In this document: piece by piece, positions 57,101-64,000 of the stretch
Position numbering within the stretch: position 1 is the stretch's first letter
How the letters are laid out: each line of letters opens with the position of its first letter
Assembly: GCA_037833965.1 (NCBI GenBank)
Contig: AP031355.1
Location: 20,299,501 to 20,363,500 of the forward strand
DNA from: Marchantia polymorpha subsp. ruderalis
Lineage: Eukaryota; Streptophyta; Marchantiopsida; Marchantiales; Marchantiaceae
Direction: 5' to 3'
Length of the DNA stretch: 64,000 bases
The notes under the pieces: model-generated
The model's input: the letters and a program-made list of their open reading frames with translations, nothing else
What the model was told of the DNA's origin: nothing
The model's database searches: none
Made by a program: the position numbers and the translations under genes

Positions 57101-59031
57101 GGCGAAAGATGATTGAGGGTTCCTCCTCTCTCTTCTTGCGCATGTTGGCGCGTCACCTTACACAGGAGCCGTGCCCAATGCACTGGAGCTCCTGACAACA
57201 CTAGCTCCACAAATCCTACCTGCCAACCATGCATGTAAGCGGTCTTGGTCGGCTGCAATATCTGCAACAATGTAGTCGCGACATTTCTCCGCAATCGATC
57301 TTTGTAATCCCGTGTCCGGAAACCGTTCTTGGGATGCCTGGCAACTTTGAAAAGCTCATTGTAGGAGATTTCTTCCTCCTGGGACACCTTCACGCTATCA
57401 GCCTCGAAGAGGAAATACCCTTCCTCGCCGGCACACCTGCCCAACACCTGCGCCCAGTCACAAATGTCCCATCTTTCTGGATGTGGACGGAATCCGCGTG
57501 AGGGCTTGTGTCTCTCCTGCAGATACTCGCGCACCATTTCCGGACATGTCCAGTTCCATCCCCACAGGAGGAAATCGAGCTTCAGCCCCATCATCACATC
57601 TTGAAATGCGCGTAGACCGATCTGCGGCACCCTTAGTGGAGACACTCGCAGCTGGGGGACCTTCGACATTGCGTTTCCTGCACACACAGACGCTCTCCAC
57701 TCTACTTGCTCTCTCACAATCGCCACTGCGCTTCGGCCGCTCAAGCACTGACTGCTGTCACTCGCTCTTCTCTCGCGCTCAAGTTCGCTACTCGCAATTC
57801 TCTCCAAGGTCTGTCAAGATCTTTGCGCAACTCGTCTCCGCACTCTCTCCTCTCTCTGCAGGTCTCTCCGCCCTTGCGCGTAATCTTGGAAGCTGGGAAT
57901 CGCAAAATCAAGAATGAGAGAATGAGACTGGAGAGCAGTCTTTTCTTCTCCGAATTCAAGATCGTCCAACGTTCTTACTGGTTACAATTTACGCAGCCAG
58001 CTATACGGCCTAACGGTTCGCCCTTGCATGCTCGAATTCACGTCTCCGCACTACGCGCATTCGCATGCGTGAATATTGAATTCTCCCGCCGCCACCGTCT
58101 TCCGGACTCGAGTTCGCCGCAGTGTATACGTCGGCTATGTTGTCTTTTCCTAACCCGACCATCACCGGAGGCGTGTCACCGCTGGCGTGTTCCTTATCCG
58201 TCGGCGCCTTGCTGGAGGCGCACATCCAGTCGGCGCGAATTACGCCGGCGCGTATTCGTACCGCTTATTTTGTCCCTTCTGCCTCGTCCATTGCTGACGG
58301 CGCATATCCCGCCGGCGCAAGTCATGCCAGCGCAAATCATGCCAGCGCATCCGCCTATCAGCGCCACGTCGGAGGCGTACATCCGGCCGGCGCTTTTCTT
58401 CCGTGAGCAGTCGCCAAAGGCGCTTCCGACTCTGAGTTGCTTTCCTTCCATGAGCGCGCGATTCCGCCGAAGGCGTACGGGAGTCCTTTCCGACTGTGAA
58501 CCCTAGCGCGAACGGCGCATGTCCGGCTACGAGTTTTCCGATGCTCATAACTTCTTCGTCCATGATCCATCTTCGACGATCTTGGGCTCGTTAGGACGAG
58601 CGTCTTGAGCTCTTTCTAATGCGATTTCAACCAACCGGGACTACCGTGTATTCCGATCGTTATGAAGGTTTCCCTTTCCGCGCTAGCGGCGCATCGCCGA
58701 GGGCGCACTCATGGTCGGAAGCTTTCAGAGGTCCGTGCCATTCTTCTGACGTCTTTAGCAAAATCTCCTCCGGAGGTGTCTGCGCCGGAAGCGTAGCTTC
58801 CTTAAACGCTGGAAGCGCGTGAGTAGAGACTCCTCAGAAAAGGAGCTTTTGCCGAAGGCGCCGAAGACATTGGCGCTGGTACATCCGACTACGTGATTCT
58901 TCGTGACCTCGTGACGATCTCCTCAATCCACTCTATTTAACGTACCCTTTTCTAACTACAAACATTGCTTCGGTACTAGTTTTCTAAAATTGTTTAAATT
59001 CTGCAAAAAAAACAAAAAGTGTGTTACCACA
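54164..59031 (-). mobile_element. Element H: complete-length coding-type LTR-like fossil (4,868 bp), inserted in G
   Basis: Ends are TGTAATAACCCACC and GTGTTACCACA, flanked by GCAAG at 54159-54163 and 59032-59036. The uninterrupted relatives (for example near 51797) show the empty site, which is the promoter hairpin of G. With no nested insertion it is the best view of the family: tail 54164-55085, TATA box near 55085, coding region 55122-57669, and a 5' part 57670-59031 with one structured module (about 58545-58670). No reverse transcriptase or paired terminal repeat anywhere inside. Confidence 0.88.
55122..57669 (-). pseudogene. Coding region of element H
   Basis: It starts MSKVPQLRVSPLRVPQIGLR at 57669, as in D. 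The order is conserved domain (LLWGWNWTCPEMVREYLQ, ICDWAQVLGRCAG, LNHLSPYLIVFYR), then a Pro/Ser/Thr-rich linker, then a coiled coil (LAAELARQTRALEESQRIR, LKGYAHWEVAAQERITLREF). It appears broken in about two places. The same order in D, E and G shows the three parts evolved as one coding unit. Confidence 0.65.
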
Positions 59032-59306
59032 GCAAGACGCCTTGAACTACTTTATACCTTCTAAGTCCTAACTAGCACTACACTGCACTACGCTACACGC
59101 CTGCACGGAACCACGCTACACTACACTCCGCGGAACCTGTGCTTCGCCTCCTGCGCGACGGACTGCTGCGCACTAACTCCCTACCCTGCCAGTCTTCCGC
59201 TCGACTGCGCAGTCCCAAACGCTGCAACGCCGCGGACACCTCCGCCTCGAGGGTGGACATGGTATCCCGCGCCTTCGACAGAAAAGAGTCTAACTTCTTT
59301 GCCACC

Positions 59307-61360
59307 TGTGAGCCTAAACTTCCCACCCTTCAGCGTTTGTAGTCCAGGTGGGGGTTCGAGCTCCCATAATCTAACTTCTCTTTGCACGAAGTTCTTTGTT
59401 ACATAAAGATCTAACCCAACTCTGGGTGACTTCTCAATACCACAGCCGCTGTGGTCTATCCTAGCTCCGAGTTCCACTCCCAATTCCTACTCGGATTTCA
59501 GTGTCGATTTCTCAGCTTCCACCTTCAGACCCCACCAGATTCCTCTTTCAGATGCAACTCTCCCTTTTCAGTTTCAATTTCAGATCCCGACTGTCAGATT
59601 TCAGTCTCCGATTTCGCTTCACTCTCAGCTCCCATTCTCAGGTCTTCCACTTGGATTTCAGCTCCCACTCACAGATTACACTTCAATCTCAGATCCCACT
59701 CTCAGATCACACTTCAATCTCAGATCCCACTCACAGATTACACTTCAATCTCAGATCCCACTCACGGATTACACTTCAATTTCAGATCCCAATCTAATTT
59801 CACTCCACTATACAACTCTCCACCCACGATAGGTTGCTTTCTTCATATCTCGAACACTCCACACTCCCCTCCTAATTCTCACCACTTCCCTACGAAAATC
59901 ACTCACATCCACACTCTATCCTCCTACCGATCCCACCAGCGTCTCCACACAATGGCACACCACACGATCTCTATCCCCAGGCCGAAAATTCCTCTGCAAC
60001 GTTCAAGGGCCGAGTCACCCACAGACCGCGATGATGGGCAACGGCCTCACTCCCATGTGCAACTTCATGCCCCACGCTGCCACACCTGTACAGTCTTTAT
60101 TTATGATCACGTCAACATCCGCCGTCCGAAATTGTCTTCCGCGCACCGCAGAAGGCATCCCCCCGCCGAAGACACTCTTCTTCACCTTTGCCTATCTATA
60201 ACAGTCACCCCGACGCCCATAACTCACGGATCCCTGCTTCGTTTGCAACGTTCTTGGGCTCGTTGAAACAAGCGTGTTGTGCTCTTTCCAACGAGCCCCT
60301 AATTAAGTCAAAACGATAAGAATTGAGAAAGTTATGATGGTTTTTACTTTTCCGCCGAAGGCGTTCGCCTATCCGCAGGCGTCCGCGTCCTACCCGTAGG
60401 CCGTCCGCCTGTGCACAGGCCGTCCTTGGGCCAAAGGCCCCTCTATATGTTAAAGCCGAAGGCCCCTCTAACTGTTAACGCCGAAGGCCTCACGCCTAAC
60501 CATGACAGCCGCTTTCGACGCTCATAACTCATTGATGACTGATCCGTTTCAAGAACTCTTGGTCTCGTTGGAACCAGCTCGTCGAGTTCTTTCCAACGAG
60601 ACCCCAATCAACTCAAACCGCTAAGAATTGAAAAAGATATGCCGGTTTTACTGCTTCGCCGAAGGCCTACAACCGCCGAAGGCGTCCGTCCGCGCATCGG
60701 ACAAAAGTTCATCTCCCTTCCGCGTAGGCGGAATTCCCGCCGGAGGCGAACTCCTTCCGCCGAAGGCGAACGTCTACCTATCTTCCGATAGTCATAACTC
60801 CCTAAGTCCTGATCCGTTCCAAGCGTTCTTGGGCTCGTTAGAACGAACGTGTTGAGCTCTTTCCAACGAAACCCTAACCAACGCAAACCGTTAAGAATTG
60901 AAAAGGTTATGTTGATTTTACCCTTCCGCCAAAGGCGCTTGCCTCTGCACAGGCCACCTACGCGTAGGCCGCCGAAGGCCCTCCATATCAGAAACTTCCG
61001 CCGCTCCTAACTCGGTGATGCCTTATCCGTTTCAAGAGTTCTTGGTCTCGTTGGAACGAGCGTCGCAAGCTCTTTCCAACAAAACCCTAAGTGAGTCAAG
61101 GCGTCACACATTGAAAACGTTATGAGAGTTTCACTCCTTCGCCGAAGGCCTCTCCCCGAAGGGACTTCACCGAAGGCACTTCGCCGAAGACCTTGCCCCG
61201 AAGGCCTCCTTCCGCACCTCTTGCCCCCTAACCATCACACCAACTCCTAATCTTGCAGAAACTTCCAGAAAACCCCAAGCATAATTTTGCAAGAGCTTAA
61301 ATCCAAACTTCTAACTCTCATAAGGGTAAAAAGACATGTGAGCACAGTTTTGTGCTCACA
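59307..61360 (-). mobile_element. Element I: a different TG...CA LTR-like fossil (2,054 bp), inserted in G
   Basis: It starts TGTGAGCC and ends GTGCTCACA (7-base inverted ends), flanked by CCACC at 59302-59306 and 61361-61365. Its terminal sequences differ from the A-H family, but it carries four copies of the same ~125-bp structured module (about 60205, 60520, 60788 and 61010). It also has a ~31-bp minisatellite at 59668-59795 and a terminal hairpin at 61337-61359. A 271-codon plus frame (59451-60266) is low-complexity and unlikely to be real. Probably a solo LTR. Confidence 0.75.
59668..59795 (+). repeat. ~31-bp minisatellite in element I
   Basis: About four units with the core ACAGATTACACTTCAATCTC separated by AGATCCCACTC. 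Present only in element I. Confidence 0.85.
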
Positions 61361-63239
61361 CCACCTTCCGCCGACTCCTACTGTCACTTGTCAACAACCC
61401 GAGTGGGGCTGCGAGTTGTCTATAGGTGCTGCCGCCGAAGGCACTCCTGCAGCTTTGCTGCTCCCCGCTAAAATGTCCAAGGCGGTGGGTGAATGTGGTC
61501 GTGCTACATCCCCATCCCCCGCCTTTCGATCGTCGACTGTGTCCTCTTCGCCGCCGACGTCCGCCGCCAAAGGCGATCGAGCGGAATGTGTTTGCGCGGG
61601 GTGTAATTGCGCATCGCGCACCCAAATTTCTTCCCGCGGACAGACAATCCGCTCCTCCGTTAGGTCCTGCTCCCTCGTTCGATCCTGCGCAAGGGCTGCG
61701 TCTGGCCTTTGCGTAGGCGCAAATACCGGCGCCTTGTCCGCCGCAGGCGCAGCGCCGAAGGCGTCTATCGCCGAAGGCAACAGAGCCGGAGGCCGCTCGC
61801 CCGATGTCCCTGGCCCCGAAGGCCCTATCGCCGAAGGCGCATCTGCCGGCGGATTACCCGCCGAAGGTGCGGTCTCCGCACGCTAACTGCCCAAAACTCG
61901 TTGACCCGAAGGTCCAGGCGCCGAAGGCGCAAATCGCGGCGCGTTGTACGCCGGAGGGTCTGGTCCCGAAGGCCCTTGACCCAAAGGCGGATCTTCCGCC
62001 GGCTCCCTCCCCTTCCTACGTTGGACCGGGGGTGAATCCTGCCTGTGCGTAGGCGGCCGCCTGTGCGTAGACGGACTTTCTCTGCCTACGCGTAGGCGGA
62101 GTTCCACGTCCGCTTGAGGTCGCCTTCCGCTGAAGCTCGCCTGTGCGTAGGCGGAACACTCGTCCGCATCGCACGTGGTAACTCCGGAGGCCCTTGGCCC
62201 GAAGGCTGCCTCTCGTCCGTCAGAGGTGCAGCGTGGTCCGCCGCTCCTGCGGACGTCCGCGCTCCCTCGTTTCTCTCCGGCGACGCACTTCCTTTCTCCG
62301 TGGCGATCGTCGCCGTGTCCGCGCTGCTGGCTGGTAACACAAGCCTGCGCGCTTTCTGCTTCGGCCGGCTGCATACTTCGTGCAGTGGCCGCTGTCGTAT
62401 GGGAGCAGTGGGTTCTCGATGCTGCTCCTCCTCGGTCTCCTCTCTCCATCGACGCTTCCGCGGCACTCTTGCTGCGGGTGTGCTTCTTCCTTCGTCTCTC
62501 CGTGTCGGCGGAGTAGAAGCTGGTGAATCCTCTGCATCGGTGTCGACCTTGTTATCCCGCACATACTTCCCGGGATGGTCGACGGATAATGGCGGAAAAC
62601 GAGCGAGCTCCGCCGCGGTCAAACAATTTCTCTGCCGATAGAAATTGATCAAGAAAGGAGAGAGGTGATTGAGAGTTCCCCCTTTCTCCTCGAATGCATG
62701 CTGTCGCATCACTCTGTGCAGGATGCTCGCCCAGTGAATTGGAGCTCCCTCGATGATGAGCTCCACAAAAGAGACCTGCCACAAGGTGATGTAGCATGCG
62801 CGGTGTGGCTGCATCAATTCCAGCAGCGCCGCCGCTAAAGTTCAGCGGAAGCGATCTTTGTAGTCGCGGGTCTTGTACCCATTCTTGGTAGACCTCTCCC
62901 GCTTGAACAATTCCACAAATTGCGCCTCGTCTTGCTTCGACACCTTGACGCTCTCACTATCAAAGAGAAGGTGCCCTTCGATGCCGGCACACCTCCCCAA
63001 TGCCTGCGCCCAATCTTGGACGGTCCACCGATCGACATGCGGACGCAATCCGCGCGTGGGTGGTCGTTGTGGTTCCAGCCATTCGCGCACCATGTCCACG
63101 CAAATGTAATTCCATCCCCACATCAAGAAATCGAGCTTTCTTGCAATCAGCCGTTCCTCGTAGGCACGCAACCCGTTCTGTGGAAGCCGGAGCGGCAGCA
63201 TCCGCAATCGGCTCAGCTTCGACATTGCGTTCTTGAAAT

Positions 63240-63290
63240 TAGCTGGCTCTAGTAGCTCTAGTAGCTCTAGTAGTATTAGCTGGCTCTAGC
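63240..63290. repeat. Short CTAGTAGCT tandem repeat
   Basis: Several 9-base units with flanking AGCTGGCTCTAG, just upstream (in sense) of the second-pass start codon of element G. Elements E and H lack it. Confidence 0.8.
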
Positions 63291-64000
63291 TCTACGTAGA
63301 TAGTTCTCTCTCTCCTCCGCTCGAGCTCCTTGCTCCCTCTACAAACTCTAATCTCACTCAATTCCAAATCGCGCGCACTCAATTCTCTCTCAATCAACAA
63401 GTAATCTTCCGCGCGGCGATGTCTGGGATGCTTAGCAGCTAGCAGGTGGGCGCGCGCAGCTCGCACTAGAAAATGAAATCGCGAATTCAAGAATGGGGCG
63501 CCCTCCGTCTCCTGGTCGAAGGTCATGGTCGGCTCTCGGTCGTGAGGATCTAATCACTTGATGGCCGCGCCGGCTCTACGCTAAAACGGTCTCCACTCTC
63601 ACGCGCGGCTTCACGCTCCGCCGACGCCAATTTAACTCACACGCTCAAATTGGCAAATTTGAACTCCGCTAGCGTACTACGCCGCGGACATGGGTGCGCA
63701 GCGCCGAAGGCGGATTTCCCGCCGACGCTGAAGCGCCTGTGCGTAGGCAAACTTCGCTCGTCCGCCTGGGCAGAGGTTTCCTCGCCTACTCGTATGTGAC
63801 ATTCGCGGCGGACATCGCACCTACGTCAAACCCTATTTCGCCTACGCGTAGGCGAACTGCCTTCGTCCGCGCAAAGGACAAACTTTCCTCGCCTACTCGT
63901 AGGCGACATGCTGAGTATCTTGCGACCTTCATAGCTCCCGGAGTCCTCATCCGTTTGTGGCGTTCTTGGGCTCGTTGGAATAAGCGCGTCGAGCTCTTTC

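Larger units (their letters stand above)
59093..63225 (-). pseudogene. Coding region of element G, second pass, interrupted by element I
   Basis: The conserved N-terminal domain begins MSKLSRLRMLPLRLPQNGLR at 63225, with LDFLMWGWNY, DRWTVQDWAQALGRCAG and LNHLSPFLINFYR. A linker follows and then a reduced coiled-coil part, the last piece lying left of element I. Broken in several places. This copy and E form one subtype; D and H form the other. Confidence 0.6.
49951..64000 (-). mobile_element. Element F: LTR-like fossil, only its tail visible (host of G)
   Basis: It starts TGTAATAACCCACC at 49951, preceded by ATGTA. Its own visible part is the ~0.9 kb tail 49951-50842, where element G interrupts it. 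The continuation and other end are beyond the right edge. Coding status unknown. Confidence 0.7.
50843..64000 (-). mobile_element. Element G: coding-type LTR-like fossil with internal duplication (runs off the right edge)
   Basis: It starts TGTAATAACCCACTAAAG at 50843, preceded by CAGTG. 50843-53671 covers the tail, TATA box and the 3' two-thirds of the coding region. At about 53672 the sequence jumps back to a tail equivalent of ~51319, then repeats tail, TATA and the full coding region to the right edge. Elements H and I interrupt this second pass. It is either a large tandem duplication or two elements fused by recombination; the two passes differ by several per cent, favouring fusion or age. 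By comparison with E, its 5' end should lie a few hundred bases past 64000. Confidence 0.65.

Noticed and set aside
54164-59031. Classical cut-and-paste DNA transposon
   Set aside because: A 5-bp duplication with TG...CA ends fits LTR integration better, and no DDE transposase motif was seen. Not fully excluded.
59451-60266. 271-codon frame in element I
   Set aside because: It is Ser/His/Phe low complexity, partly a minisatellite, and lies opposite to the sense of the module copies.

Overview
The window reads as nuclear DNA of a land plant. The evidence is intronless nepenthesin/CND41-type aspartic proteases, a relic of an NRT1/PTR (NPF) transporter, Ty3/gypsy and Copia fossils (one primed by tRNA-iMet), TTTAGGG-like motifs and plant-style TATA boxes. 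A bryophyte, perhaps a liverwort, would fit, but nothing here proves it.

Layout. 1-2643 is the 5' end (minus strand) of a Ty3/gypsy element: retropepsin, gag, leader, tRNA-iMet primer site and LTR. 4145-4700 is a decayed NPF exon. 6042-26210 holds four intact A1 aspartic protease genes: gene 1 on +, genes 2 and 3 on -, gene 4 on +. Genes 3 and 4 sit head to head in a 5.8 kb inverted duplication that includes promoters and 3' flanks. A fifth, truncated copy (28040-28732) lies in a more decayed outer part of the same palindrome, whose left side reaches back to about 13130. The C-termini grade from KDEL (gene 4) through KEEL (gene 3) and KDEF (gene 2) to KSDM (gene 1), which suggests an ER-retained protease lineage.

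10918-13327 recurs in direct orientation at 29360-36307, where two insertions (A and B) split it. From 29444 to the right edge most of the sequence belongs to one unusual family of mobile fossils. Its members have TG...CA ends with 11/13-matched terminal inverted repeats and perfect 5-bp target duplications (cggtg, ctaat, gagac, aggtg, tgact, gcaag), a TATA box about 0.9 kb from one end, and no recognisable reverse transcriptase, primer site or internal repeat pair. They look like solo LTRs. The ~4.9 kb members carry, upstream of the TATA box and in sense, a long coding region: a conserved helical N-terminal domain, a Pro/Ser/Thr/Arg-rich linker and a C-terminal coiled coil. The ~2.1-2.4 kb members lack it; two of them (A and B) carry 15-bp minisatellites upstream of the TATA box. 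The insertions are nested three deep (E in D in C). A different TG...CA element (I, 59307-61360) shares a ~125 bp structured module with them.

The strongest leads are the LTR-like family with its U3-located coding region, the recurring structured modules and covarying promoter hairpin inside it, and the KDEL-tailed aspartic protease cluster. All calls come from reading the sequence by eye; no database search was run.
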